Assembly: GCF_963665675.1 (NCBI RefSeq)
Contig: NZ_OY762426.1
Coordinates: forward strand, 1 to 64,000
DNA from: an uncultured Methanolobus sp.
Lineage (GTDB): Archaea; Halobacteriota; Methanosarcinia; Methanosarcinales; Methanosarcinaceae
Length of the DNA: 64,000 nucleotides
Direction: 5' to 3'
Shown: in pieces, positions 1 to 9,390 of the stretch
Layout of the letters: every line of letters begins with the position of its first letter
How positions within the stretch are numbered: position 1 is the stretch's first letter
Notes under the pieces: generated by a model
The model's database searches: none
Told to the model about the DNA's origin: nothing
Seen by the model: the letters and a program-made list of their open reading frames with translations, nothing else
Translations under genes and position numbers: made by a program

Positions 1-575
1 TTGATCTTTAGATCTAGATCATTTAACGTATCAATAAAATAGTTGAGGTAATAGACTGTTGTTTTGCTTCTTTCTACTGGAAGAACAGATATAGTAAATC
101 TCTCGTTCTTGTTTATTATGGATAACGAAGCGTATGAATAAAATGAGTTTGTTGACTTCTTGGCCTGACTACGTATCACATAGTTTTCATTGGATGAATC
201 AGTTCCTCCATAGTAAGGATCATTTGTGAAATCGATAGCAAACTCATATTCCTTATCCGTTTTCAGAGTATTAATAGGACCTTGAAGCAGGATTTTATTA
301 TTTATTCGAACAAGCTCTTCAAGATTCAGTTTCCTGAGATGATATCTTGTAGATGTTTCACAAGGGATATCTTGATAGTGTTTTGACATAGAGTGGATTG
401 AACTATTCTCTATGGACATACATATTGAAGCATAAAATAGGTCTTTACAGGTAAGAGAACCATTGATTTTGATATCAATATTATCTGTAAGCGGTTTTAA
501 GACAGAGTCAATGCATTTTTTCGGTATTAATTCAACTTTAGAATGAGGGCTTGAATTGAATGATAGTAATGACAT
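1..575 (-). CDS. ISH3-family transposase, N-terminal part (runs off the window)
   Basis: An open frame starts at the ATG at 573-575 and runs leftwards off the edge, giving about 191 residues beginning MSLLSFNSSPHSK. The central motif AIDFTNDPYYGG (about residues 112-123) matches the first catalytic aspartate block of ISH3-type transposases, which typically read D-x-x-x-x-P-Y-Y/H-G, followed later by basic and tyrosine-rich sequence. The enzyme would carry out DNA cleavage and strand transfer of its own element. A TATA-like CTTTATATG about 25 bases upstream suggests a leaderless transcript. A 7-bp GC hairpin (579-594) sits directly before the start codon and may limit expression. The frame is intact as far as it is visible; the catalytic C-terminal half is outside the window. 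Confidence 0.75.
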   Translation of the reverse strand, partial: MSLLSFNSSPHSKVELIPKKCIDSVLKPLTDNIDIKINGSLTCKDLFYASICMSIENSSIHSMSKHYQDIPCETSTRYHLRKLNLEELVRINNKILLQGPINTLKTDKEYEFAIDFTNDPYYGGTDSSNENYVIRSQAKKSTNSFYSYASLSIINKNERFTISVLPVERSKTTVYYLNYFIDTLNDLDLKI

Positions 576-650
576 ATGGCGGCGTTCACGCCGCATATAA
601 AGCTATCGAATGCATTTTGATGACTTAAGCGGTTAAAATTAGCGAAGTAC
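1..650 (-). mobile_element. ISH3-like insertion sequence, one end
   Basis: This is the transposase fragment plus about 70 bases of non-coding end. The outer boundary is inferred, not seen. It should lie near 640-660, because from 643 onwards the sequence is the open frame of a NosD-type surface protein that lacks its start codon. The other end and any target duplication are outside the window. Confidence 0.55.
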
Positions 651-1779
651 TGACATTGGCATATCCATCATTTTTCTGATTTCAAATACGGGAATTGTAT
701 CAGCTAATGATATTAATGTATATCCTGAAGGTTCTATACAGGCTGCTATTAAAAACGCAAGTTCCGGGAGTACAATAATAGTTCATCCGGGAATCTACTC
801 AGAGAACATAGAAATTAAGAGATCACTATCCATAATCTCAAAATCCGGCAGTCCCAATGATACAATAATAAAAGCTGAAAATCCTAACTATCATATATTT
901 CATGTAAATGCAAGCAATGTTACTATCTGCGGTTTCACTATCACAGGTGCTTTTGAAGAGCCGGAAGATTATTATTTTCCGGATAGAGGCATTAATGTCA
1001 GTATCTTCAACGAAACATCGGGCAAGGATGAAGTTGTTCATTCATCAGACGGACAATGGGGAATTGTACCTAAAAACTGGGCAGGGATCTGTGTTGATGG
1101 AACTGATAACAATAATATCACTGACAATACTATTTTGGGAAACAATCGAGGCATCCTAATTAAATCATCAAATAACAATTTAATAGAGAATAATACCGCA
1201 ATCAATAATGACGGTGCAATTTCGATCTGGTACTCCAGTGATTTTAATTCCATCATAAATAACAAAATTAGCTTCGATGAGATTACTATGAACAAATATG
1301 GAATTAGTTTGATAGAATCAAAGCACAATGAAATTCATAATAATAATTTATTAAACCTTGATATAATATTGCTTCAATCAGATGATAACAACGTTATTAA
1401 TAATACAATTAATTTTGGAGTATGGGGAATACATCTCATCGAATCTACCAGTAATAATGTTTACTGTAATTCCATATCTGGAACCAACAACGGCATAATT
1501 TTACGAAAAGATTCCAATTCCAATACCTTGAGTGATAATGCTGTATTTGAAAATTCAATGGGTATCAGACTTGAATCATGCAGCAATAACAATACAATTT
1601 CAGAAAACATTTTAAAAAATGATGAGGAAATCTATTTTTCAGATTGCAGTGACAACAATAATATTTACAAAAATAAGATTGACTACAGCAAATATCTTAC
1701 CCGGCCATATGTGGTCATCATGATATCCGTATCTGCGGTTATCATAGTCTATGTATTCATTTTACTGCTTCGAAAATAA
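643..1779 (+). pseudogene. NosD-type right-handed beta-helix surface protein, start removed by IS
   Basis: The frame is open from 643 to the TAA at 1777-1779 (about 378 codons), but the first in-frame ATG is at 1135, in the middle of the repeats. The sequence at 661 reads as the tail of a signal peptide (ISIIFLISNTGIVSA). It is followed by the usual opening of NosD/pectate-lyase-like proteins (VYPEGSIQAAIKNASSG) and by many short Asn-rich turns such as NNLIENNTAINN, which form parallel beta-helix coils. The C-terminus has one membrane span (about residues 354-374) ending in LLLRK, so it was a membrane-anchored cell-surface protein. The methionine and the n-region of the signal peptide are missing where the ISH3-like element abuts. 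The gene is therefore probably inactive, unless the element supplies a promoter and a non-ATG start is used. Confidence 0.75.
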
Positions 1780-1988
1780 TATTATTGTAACGATACCCTC
1801 TCAAAAACCACTTTCAGAGGAACTCTACTCCGGACTCATATTTTTCAGGCTCTTCGCTTGCTGAAATTAAGAATAATAAAAATTCGGTATATTGGCCTAC
1901 AATAATGATTATTTATTTCAAATTCCAGCTAAAGATAGTGATCTTAATAGTTTTCTACAGAGCCAATTTTTCTATTAATCGTAATTTA
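1780..1988. other. Intergenic stretch with a solitary repeat end
   Basis: No gene is visible. The only recognisable element is TTTTCTACAGAGCC near 1950-1964, which matches the terminal sequence of the dispersed repeats described elsewhere in this window. No partner end or GC hairpin module accompanies it. It may be a relic. Confidence 0.4.
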
Positions 1989-2618
1989 TCAAAGCTCATC
2001 ATCTGAAAGACCATAGAACTTCTTATAATCGTCAATTGCTTTTTTTGCCTGTTTTGGATACTTCTCAAGCATACATTCAAGGAACTCATCTCTTGAAGTG
2101 AATTCCTTCATCCTGTTGATGATCTTTGCTGCATATTCCTTTGAGGCAGGGTTCTCTTTCTGGATCTCAAAAGTGAGGCAAAGCGCGTCCTGTGGGAAAT
2201 ATTTCCTGCGAATGTATGGTGCCACTGAACCAAGAAGCACATCATGGTCAAGTCTGCTGAATGCCGGAACACCGATACGTTGCAGTCTTTCTGCGCCTGT
2301 CAGCTTTTCAAGGTTTTCAGCTGAATAAGAGTGAATCTCAATATAGACTTCAGGTTCTAATTCTTCCACAGCTTCAATAATAGAGGTTCCGATCTCTGTA
2401 AAATAGCCATCAGCAAGTGTTGAAACATAATTTCCCCTGTTCACAAGAGGAATAACTGCAAGAGTTCCGGTCTGCGGAGGCTCAATGTTTTCAAGTATAT
2501 CTGTGGTATCCTTCCATTCCTCGCCGTGCAGACCTGCCACAAACAACCTGACTGGTTTTCCTTCTCCAAGTATCCTGTATGACATATTGATCTTGATCTC
2601 AACTTTATTTTTGGACAT
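1989..2618 (-). CDS. DUF2119-like, succinylglutamate desuccinylase/aspartoacylase-type protein
   Basis: A 209-residue protein with a zinc-carboxypeptidase-like signature: GLHGEEW (about residues 29-35) supplies the His and Glu of an M14/AstE-type metal site, IEIHSYS (about 94-100) supplies a second His, and FEIQKEN (about 150-156) is a candidate for the catalytic Glu region. I recognise it as an archaeal conserved protein of the DUF2119 type; its substrate is not known to me. It lies 6 bases downstream of the S4/FtsJ methyltransferase gene and surely shares its transcript. No signal peptide is present, so it is cytoplasmic. It ends in TGA. Amidohydrolase activity is an inference from the motifs only. 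Confidence 0.7.
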   Translation of the reverse strand: MSKNKVEIKINMSYRILGEGKPVRLFVAGLHGEEWKDTTDILENIEPPQTGTLAVIPLVNRGNYVSTLADGYFTEIGTSIIEAVEELEPEVYIEIHSYSAENLEKLTGAERLQRIGVPAFSRLDHDVLLGSVAPYIRRKYFPQDALCLTFEIQKENPASKEYAAKIINRMKEFTSRDEFLECMLEKYPKQAKKAIDDYKKFYGLSDDEL

Positions 2619-2624
2619 CCGGAT

Positions 2625-3308
2625 TCAATTTTCCATTGAACTTCCGGAGTTTCCGGTTTTCTGTGCGATTATGTATATCTCCTGCCTGTCCGAATCCAGA
2701 ACATCAAGTATCTTTACGCCAAGTGATTCGACTTTAGCAATTATGGGCTTACTGTTCTTTTCTTTTCCCATTTTGATGACTTGAAGCAATTTTCCATTTT
2801 CCTTTAGTAATGGCAATACTCTTTCAAGAGCTGCCAGTGAGTCCATTGGTTCCAGTGTCATGTCACTGAGAATAACATCCACAGGCTCCGGTGACATTTC
2901 TTCAAGAGGAATCTGGAATACATCACCAAAAATGACAGAGACATTCGTCTTTTCACTGACCACTTTTCCGAGTTCAGTATCAAAATCCCGGCTGAACTCC
3001 ACACCTTTAACTGACGAAGCAATCTCAGATGCCATCATAAGAAAACCACCTGCACTGGAACCTAGGTCAAGTACATCATCCCCGGGAGATATCACACCTG
3101 TTGCATCCTGTATTCTTTTGAGTTTGAAGTAACCTCGAGGCATATCAAGTCCCTCAGCAACATCAATCTCAGAATCTGCACTGATATCTTTTGAGGGCTT
3201 TTTGATGACTGTGCCATCAACCCTGACACTTCCATTGAGTATGGCTGTCTTGGCTCGTCCTCGCGACTTAAAGAATTCTGTTTCAACAAGGTATGCGTCC
3301 AGTCTCAT
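2625..3308 (-). CDS. TlyA-like rRNA 2'-O-methyltransferase (S4 + FtsJ domains)
   Basis: A 227-residue protein opening with MRLDAYLVETEFFKSRGRAK, an S4 RNA-binding domain (residues 1-60). This is followed by a Rossmann methyltransferase of the FtsJ/RrmJ class: VLDLGSSAGGFLMMASEIA (about 78-96) is the SAM-binding loop, and ILSDMTLEP (about 145-153) is the catalytic region. The arrangement and length are those of the TlyA/hemolysin-A family, which methylates rRNA ribose. Unlike canonical FtsJ, the K-D-K-E tetrad is not complete in what I can read, so the target cannot be specified. It is the first gene of a two-gene unit with the metallopeptidase-like gene downstream. Confidence 0.8.
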   Translation of the reverse strand: MRLDAYLVETEFFKSRGRAKTAILNGSVRVDGTVIKKPSKDISADSEIDVAEGLDMPRGYFKLKRIQDATGVISPGDDVLDLGSSAGGFLMMASEIASSVKGVEFSRDFDTELGKVVSEKTNVSVIFGDVFQIPLEEMSPEPVDVILSDMTLEPMDSLAALERVLPLLKENGKLLQVIKMGKEKNSKPIIAKVESLGVKILDVLDSDRQEIYIIAQKTGNSGSSMEN

Positions 3309-3399
3309 GGTTCAATTAATAAGGAAACGTACTATTTATATTATAGTTCCACATTGAACGGAAAGTTTCACCAGAGATGCATTTCTCAGGAACAATACA

Positions 3400-4299
3400 A
3401 TGATAAGGAAATTCACCTCCCTCTTCCCGGTATGGGCTATTCTGCTTTCAGTTGTGGCTTTTATCTATCCTTCCGTCTTCTCCCCATACAAAAGTGCCAT
3501 CACACCTCTTCTGGGAGTCGTGATGTTTGGCATGGGAATCACACTTTCTGCAAATGATTTCCTGCTGGTGCTCAAAAGACCAAAGGTCATTGTTCTTGGG
3601 ACCGCATTGCAATATATCCTGATGCCGCTTATCGCATTTATCCTGTCATACTTACTGAATCTCCCTCTTGAGATCATGGCCGGAATGGTGCTTCTGGGGG
3701 CCTGCCCCGGAGGAACTGCATCAAATGTGATATGTTACCTTGCAAAAGGAGATGTGGCCCTCTCCATCACACTTACATCGGTTTCTACATTGCTGGCATT
3801 CATCCTGACACCTGCACTCACATGGCTTTACATAGGTCAGGCAATCCCTGTTGAAGTTGGCAGCATGATGCTGAGTATCGTAAAAATAGTACTTGTGCCT
3901 GTGGCACTTGGAATTACCCTGAACGCATTCTTCGGCAAACATATCGAACGTTTCAGGCATGCTTTTCCTGCATTATCCGTAGCTACGATTGTGTTCATAA
4001 TTGCAATAATAATCGCCCTGAACAAAGACAGCATCCTCGTTGCCGGAAAACTGGTGATAGTTGCTGTCATTCTGCATAATGGCTTCGGACTTGCCAGCGG
4101 ATATCTGCTTTCAAAGAAACTTGGTTTTGATGAGAAAGATGCAAGGACTATTGCAATAGAAGTAGGAATGCAGAATTCCGGGCTGAGTGTTGCACTTGCT
4201 GTGAAGTATTTTTCTGTACTGGCGGCTCTTCCGGGTGCATTGTTTAGTATATGGCATAATATTTCAGGGTCGTTTTTGGCTTATAGGTTTAGTAAGTAA
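3400..4299 (+). CDS. Bile acid:sodium symporter (BASS) family transporter
   Basis: A 299-residue, very hydrophobic protein with about nine or ten membrane segments. GACPGGTASNVICYLAKGD (about residues 99-117) and IEVGMQNSGLSVALA (about 259-273) are the two conserved BASS motifs that line the sodium and substrate sites. Family members import organic anions (bile acids, pantoate, pyruvate and others) with sodium. The substrate here cannot be read from the sequence. A weak AGGA lies about 10 bases before the ATG. It diverges from the methyltransferase operon, with about 90 bases between starts. The IS1 element lies just after its stop codon. Confidence 0.85.
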   Translation: MIRKFTSLFPVWAILLSVVAFIYPSVFSPYKSAITPLLGVVMFGMGITLSANDFLLVLKRPKVIVLGTALQYILMPLIAFILSYLLNLPLEIMAGMVLLGACPGGTASNVICYLAKGDVALSITLTSVSTLLAFILTPALTWLYIGQAIPVEVGSMMLSIVKIVLVPVALGITLNAFFGKHIERFRHAFPALSVATIVFIIAIIIALNKDSILVAGKLVIVAVILHNGFGLASGYLLSKKLGFDEKDARTIAIEVGMQNSGLSVALAVKYFSVLAALPGALFSIWHNISGSFLAYRFSK

Positions 4300-4322
4300 C
4301 ATTTATTTTTAAAAAAATAGGG

Positions 4323-5062
4323 GGCATTGGTCATAAAGCATAGCTATATAGTATGGATGAATATATTTGTTTATGAATTGCCCAAGATGTAAAAGTTCCG
4401 ATTCCACAAAGAATGGCATAGTTGGTGGACGTCAGCGTTACAGGTGCTCCGGGTGTGGATATAATTATACTGTCGAAAAGAAATCAACAGCATACCCTGA
4501 GTCTGTGAAAAAACAAGCTTTACAATTATACCTTGAAGGACTAGGATTTCGTTCAATTGGACGTTTTCTAAATGTTAGCCATGTTACCGTGCAAAACTGG
4601 ATCAAGCAATTTGGCAGTGAATTAGAGGAACTAAAAAGTCAAAAAGAGATCTCTGTCGTAGAATTAGATGAGATGCACACATACATCAGGAATAAAAAAA
4701 CTACTGCTGGATCTGGATTGCTGTTGATAGAGATGGGAAAAAATTCATCGACTGCTCTTTTGGTAGTAGGGGAACAGAAACAGGCGAAAAACTCTGGGAT
4801 AAGTTAAAGGAAAAAGAGATTGGAGAAGTGATGACTGATCACTGGAGAGCATATGCAGAGTTCCTTCCGAAGGAGATTCATACTCAATCAAAAGCAGAAA
4901 CTTATACTGTTGAAGGGTACAACAGTATATTCAGGCATTTTCTGGCAAGGTTAAGAAGGAAGTCAAAGTGCTATACCAAGAGCATTGAAATGCTAAAGTA
5001 TTCAATCATTCTTTTAATGAAATACAGGAATAACGAGTTATCTATATTTAATTAACAATGCC
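4323..5062 (+). mobile_element. IS1-family insertion sequence, 740 bp
   Basis: The left end GGCATTGGTCATAAA (from 4323) is matched in inverted orientation at the right end, where the reverse complement reads GGCATTGTTAATTAAA and ends at 5062. The 740-bp length and the single transposase locus fit the IS1 family. I see no convincing target-site duplication. The right end touches the stop codon of the large surface protein gene that starts at 5063 on the opposite strand. Confidence 0.7.
4373..5055 (+). CDS. IS1-family transposase, two frames joined at an A7C site
   Basis: The N-terminal part (4373-4807) has a C4 zinc finger (CPRCKSS...RYRCSGCGYNY) and a helix-turn-helix ending in VSHVTVQNWIKQFG, then the first DDE block VVELDEMHTYI. 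The frame breaks at AATAAAAAAACTAC (about 4691-4704). A -1 shift there restores NYCWIWIAVDRDG and continues through MTDHWRAY and VEGYNSIFRHFLARL to the stop at 5053-5055, giving about 227 residues. All three catalytic acidic residues are therefore present across the joint. IS1 elements are known to use -1 frameshifting on an A-rich slippery run, so this may be programmed; a simple deletion is the alternative. The ATG at 4373 lies about 25 bases after a TATA box, which implies leaderless expression. Confidence 0.7.
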
Positions 5063-8000
5063 TTAAATTCGTTTCCTGAAAATTGAATATCCCACAATTC
5101 CCCCTATCAGCAAAATAGACAATGATCCAATTGCTATCCAGTTTGTGGGGCTACTAATCTGCTCTGTAGGCACTTTATCTTCATTAGAAGTATCGCCTAT
5201 TGTAGATTTAGTAGTTTTTAGTTCTTCTTCAACTGCAACTTTCTCTGAAGAATTACCTACAATTGCAAATGGTGAAAATCCGGGAGTACTTGCCTCGAAG
5301 TGAACGTATTTATCATCTTCACCTATTTTCTGAGTGTCAAGATAACTCCATTCATCATCAGAATACCGGCACAACCTGAGAGAAGCCTCACTGATCTCAT
5401 TATCCTCTATCCATTCTTTCTCAACTTTGAATCCAACAACCGGATTGCCAATGTTATCTGAGCTCGAGAATCCAGATTTTCCAACCCATAGATTGACATT
5501 GCAGTAAACTATATCCGGTGCATTCTCATCCACAAGTGCAGACCTTCCTTTCAGCATCTCAATTGTAGAGAATATCTTACCCCAGTTCCTAGAAGCCTCA
5601 AAATTTATGTATTCGATAGCATTCAGTTCATTATCAAATTCATATGAGGTTAAACTACCTTTAGATACAAATTCAGAGAGAACGTCTTTGTAAGCGATAT
5701 TTTCGAATTTTTCGCCGGTTGTGCCTCCGCCTCCACCACCGCTTCCACTTGATGAACTACTAATTTTTGCAGGTGATTCTGTATCAGATACCTCATCCTC
5801 TTCTGTAGCGGATGTATCATTATTTTCAGATGAAGTTCCCTCTACAAAAAAAGGATAATATCTGAGTGTGCTGCTATCAGCCACTCTAAACTTTATATTG
5901 CCAGTTATGTTAATTACAGCACCCTTTGATAGTGAAATAGATTCTTCATTTTTCATAACAACTGAATCATCAGAGTAACTGGTGATTTCCATATTTTCAA
6001 AACAGTCACCATCTGTAAATGTTACGAACTGGTCTGATATTTGGAACAAACCTTCAATGAAGACACCGTTTGTGCCATTATTAGCAAATGTTTCATTGAA
6101 GTGAACTGCTATGACAGCCACTTCTTCAGTACCCATTTCTATCTCGTAAACATAATCATCATCTGAGGATACAATGTTTTCATCAAGTTCATCTCCGTCC
6201 TTCTCAAGAGTCACAAGTACACTATCACCATTCTCATCAACTTCAACGATATTAAGTGAGTAACCTTCTTCAAGTTCAAGGGAAGAAGACACATTTACTG
6301 ATTTCTTTTCGTCATCATCGATTAGAATTTTTGATAAGTTACCTGATGCTAGCATACTTACTTCATCAAGACCGTCAATATCTGTGTTATCTGTATAACC
6401 TGCAAAGTATTTCTCAATCATAAAGCCGATAACTTCAAATTCTCCCCATTCGGAATGTTCGAACTCAACAGATACAGGAATAGTTGTGTAAACAAGTTCA
6501 CCATCATCGATGTTTCTTCCTGAGATGGATGTCAATTCGAGGATTTCTGTCTGTATACCCTTGTCAAAATCATAATAAAAACCTTCAAAGTTTAGAGGTG
6601 TCCATGTAAGAAGCTCAGAACCTTCTGCAATTGTACCACGCAATTCGTATATCTTATTTTCAGCTACATTTACAAATGGACTAAACCTAAGGTCATTGTT
6701 GTCAGCAACCAGGATATTTATATCCTCCATCAAGTTTACTGTACTTCCTTTACTTAAAAGAATAGTATCCTCATTTTCCATTTCAATCAAGTCAGAATTT
6801 ATACTAGTTATCTCCATGTTTCCAAATACATCTCCAGCCTCAATACCCAAGTAGTTATCTGATATTTGGAAGACACCGCCTATAATGACACCTTTGGATC
6901 CGTTGTCAGTAAACGTTTTATCGAAATGAACAGCAACTATTGTAACATCATCTGCATCTCCAAGATCTACCTTGTATACATAATCACTATCATTTGAAAC
7001 TATATCAGTGTCTAAGTTGACATTATCTTTCGAAAGATTAACAAGTGTACACTCTCCGTTTTTGTCTATTTCGATGATGTCAAGTGAGTAACCATCTTCA
7101 AGTTCAAGAGAAGAACCAGCATAAACAAATCTCGTTTCATTTTCATCCATGATTACTTTACAAAGATCACAACAAGACAGCACGCTTACCCTATCAATCT
7201 CATCAATGTATGTATCATCAGTGTATCCTGCAAAGTACGTTTCCGCCATGAAAGAGATTAATTGATATGATCCCCAGTCACTATGTTCAAAATCAGTTTC
7301 TATAGGTCTAGTTTGGTAAACAATATTCCCCTCTCCAAGAGAACGGTTTATATTGTGAATAGTCATGATTTCGGAACTGAGTCCAGAGTCAAGATCATAG
7401 GGAAAGCCAGAAAAACTTCTTGCATCCCAAGTGTAGGTTGTAGATTGTCCAGTGTTTTCATCCCAAATTCTGTTACCAGTGTAATAGGTCTGTGGATAAA
7501 CTGTGATGGTTGTGACATCAGAATCATCTTCTCCATCACTATTTGTCACTCTAAGAGTTACATCATGGGAACCGATTGAAGTAAATGTGTATACTGGGTT
7601 TTGCTCAGTTGAATCAGCGATACCGTCGTTGTCAAAATCCCAGCACCATACTGTAGGACTATTTGCTGAAGTATCAGTAAATTCAACAGTGAGAGGAACA
7701 GTGCCTTCTACGACATCTGTAGTGAATGAAGCAACTGGAAGATTTGATACTGGTTCATTAACTGTTATGGTCTGAATAGCAATATCGAATTTACTTTCAT
7801 TAAATACTGTTAAGGAAACACTGTAGGTACCAACATTGGTAAAAACATGAATTGGGTTCTTATCAGTTGAAATGGATCCATCCCCAAAATCCCATTCATA
7901 TGCATCAGCATTGGTAGAGATGTCAGTGAAAGCTACAGACAAAGGATTGGAACCGGAAGTAACATTTGCACTGAATGAAGCTACAGGCACCACATCACCA

Positions 8001-9220
8001 GTACTCCACGATGCAAGCGGAAGATAATCCTTGTTGTATTCACCCATACTATAGCTCAGAACGAAAGGATATTCACAGATTCCATCCCCATCATTATTTG
8101 CATGTCTCTGGCTGAATCCCTTACCATCCGGCCTTGCCCAATAGTTTCCTCCAAGATAAGGACCACCTACGATATTAGTATCTGCGGTTTTATTAACGTT
8201 CCAGACATTGTTAGTAGGGTATAAAGGTTCATAAATCCTGACGTTTGCGGCGTTGTTGAAAAAATTGTTATATATTTGATTGCCGAGGGATAAATAAAGA
8301 TAGATACCGTACTCACCGTTGTTTGATACTGAGTTGTCCACTATCTTATTATAAAAGGAACTATACAACCTTATTCCATTGTTTGCATTGTTGGAAGCGA
8401 TATTTCCTTTCACCATGTTGTTATTACTGGTATAAAACAGGTATATACCGTCTTCTGAATTGTCTACTGCTCTGTTATTCACAAGTATGTTGCCACTGGA
8501 AGAACTTAGCTCGATACCATCAGAATTGTCTTTTGCTGTATTGTTCACAAGTGTGTTATCGTTGGAGTCAACTAGAATTATACCCCAATAACTATTGTTT
8601 GTTGCAGTGTTGCCTGTTAGTGTGTTATTAGTAGAATGATAGATACGTATACCAAACTTGTTGTTTGCTGCTATGTTGTTAGTGAGTGTGATGTTGCTGG
8701 AATAGTACGGAATTATACCGTCGTAACTATTGTTTGCTACATTGTTATTTGTCAGTGTGTTGTTTCTGCAAGAATCCAGATAGATGCCCCATGTATTGTT
8801 TACTGCATTGACATTTGTCACCGTACTGTTGGAGGAATCCAAATAGATTCCTGCCAAATAGATTCCTGCTTTGGAGTATCCCGCAAATCCACTTACATAA
8901 AAGCCATCTATCATCACTCCATCGGCAGTGACATTAAAAACATGATTATCTGCAGATGCAGCAATAACATGCGTAGCCTCGGCTCCATCTGTTGACATGA
9001 TGTTCAGTTGCTTTCCCACATTCACGTTCTCATGATACGTGCCCGGATAAACGAGGATTGTATCCCCGGTATTTGCGTCATTGATTGCATCCTGTATAGA
9101 GGAATAATTTGCACCTTCTGGACTTACAGTTAAAACTGCTGCATTTGCAGGATTTTGTATAAGAATAAAAAGAGACAACACCATAATAGTCATAATTGAA
9201 ACGTTTTTTAAAACTTTCAT
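5063..9220 (-). CDS. Giant surface protein: NosD beta-helix, two PKD, two S-layer domains, PGF-pre-PGF, C-terminal anchor
   Basis: About 1385 residues, starting at the ATG at 9220, which follows a GGTGGT ribosome site by 7 bases; an upstream extension to 9253 is possible. The order is signal peptide, Asn-rich NosD beta-helix coils (about 60-340), two PKD domains (about 410-575; WDFGDGS and WDFDNDG are the signatures), and two tandem copies of the Methanosarcina-type S-layer duplication domain (about 585-860 and 865-1130, both with YFAGYTD and FEHS-W-G). A Ser/Gly linker follows (GSGGGGGG), then a PGF-pre-PGF-type domain (about 1165-1320; SPFAIVGN) and a final membrane span with an RKRI tail. 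It is an envelope protein that would sit in or on the S-layer and bind or shield polysaccharide. The stop codon directly abuts the IS1 element. Confidence 0.85.
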   Translation of the reverse strand: MKVLKNVSIMTIMVLSLFILIQNPANAAVLTVSPEGANYSSIQDAINDANTGDTILVYPGTYHENVNVGKQLNIMSTDGAEATHVIAASADNHVFNVTADGVMIDGFYVSGFAGYSKAGIYLAGIYLDSSNSTVTNVNAVNNTWGIYLDSCRNNTLTNNNVANNSYDGIIPYYSSNITLTNNIAANNKFGIRIYHSTNNTLTGNTATNNSYWGIILVDSNDNTLVNNTAKDNSDGIELSSSSGNILVNNRAVDNSEDGIYLFYTSNNNMVKGNIASNNANNGIRLYSSFYNKIVDNSVSNNGEYGIYLYLSLGNQIYNNFFNNAANVRIYEPLYPTNNVWNVNKTADTNIVGGPYLGGNYWARPDGKGFSQRHANNDGDGICEYPFVLSYSMGEYNKDYLPLASWSTGDVVPVASFSANVTSGSNPLSVAFTDISTNADAYEWDFGDGSISTDKNPIHVFTNVGTYSVSLTVFNESKFDIAIQTITVNEPVSNLPVASFTTDVVEGTVPLTVEFTDTSANSPTVWCWDFDNDGIADSTEQNPVYTFTSIGSHDVTLRVTNSDGEDDSDVTTITVYPQTYYTGNRIWDENTGQSTTYTWDARSFSGFPYDLDSGLSSEIMTIHNINRSLGEGNIVYQTRPIETDFEHSDWGSYQLISFMAETYFAGYTDDTYIDEIDRVSVLSCCDLCKVIMDENETRFVYAGSSLELEDGYSLDIIEIDKNGECTLVNLSKDNVNLDTDIVSNDSDYVYKVDLGDADDVTIVAVHFDKTFTDNGSKGVIIGGVFQISDNYLGIEAGDVFGNMEITSINSDLIEMENEDTILLSKGSTVNLMEDINILVADNNDLRFSPFVNVAENKIYELRGTIAEGSELLTWTPLNFEGFYYDFDKGIQTEILELTSISGRNIDDGELVYTTIPVSVEFEHSEWGEFEVIGFMIEKYFAGYTDNTDIDGLDEVSMLASGNLSKILIDDDEKKSVNVSSSLELEEGYSLNIVEVDENGDSVLVTLEKDGDELDENIVSSDDDYVYEIEMGTEEVAVIAVHFNETFANNGTNGVFIEGLFQISDQFVTFTDGDCFENMEITSYSDDSVVMKNEESISLSKGAVINITGNIKFRVADSSTLRYYPFFVEGTSSENNDTSATEEDEVSDTESPAKISSSSSGSGGGGGGTTGEKFENIAYKDVLSEFVSKGSLTSYEFDNELNAIEYINFEASRNWGKIFSTIEMLKGRSALVDENAPDIVYCNVNLWVGKSGFSSSDNIGNPVVGFKVEKEWIEDNEISEASLRLCRYSDDEWSYLDTQKIGEDDKYVHFEASTPGFSPFAIVGNSSEKVAVEEELKTTKSTIGDTSNEDKVPTEQISSPTNWIAIGSLSILLIGGIVGYSIFRKRI

Positions 9221-9390
9221 TAACTGTACCACCATTATGAAATAGTTTTGCAAGATATAAAAGCACGTCGAAACAGAATTTATGTGATTTTAAAGGTCAT
9301 CCACAAAAGACTCAAAAATGTACACATATGTTTAATGGCACGACAGTGACAATTTATTGATGACAAAAATAGTTTATAGAATGCAAACCG

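Noticed and set aside
8323..8995. Two plus-strand frames opposite the NosD part of the giant surface protein
   Set aside because: They arise from the Asn-rich beta-helix repeats read backwards and are rich in Cys/Tyr without any structure.
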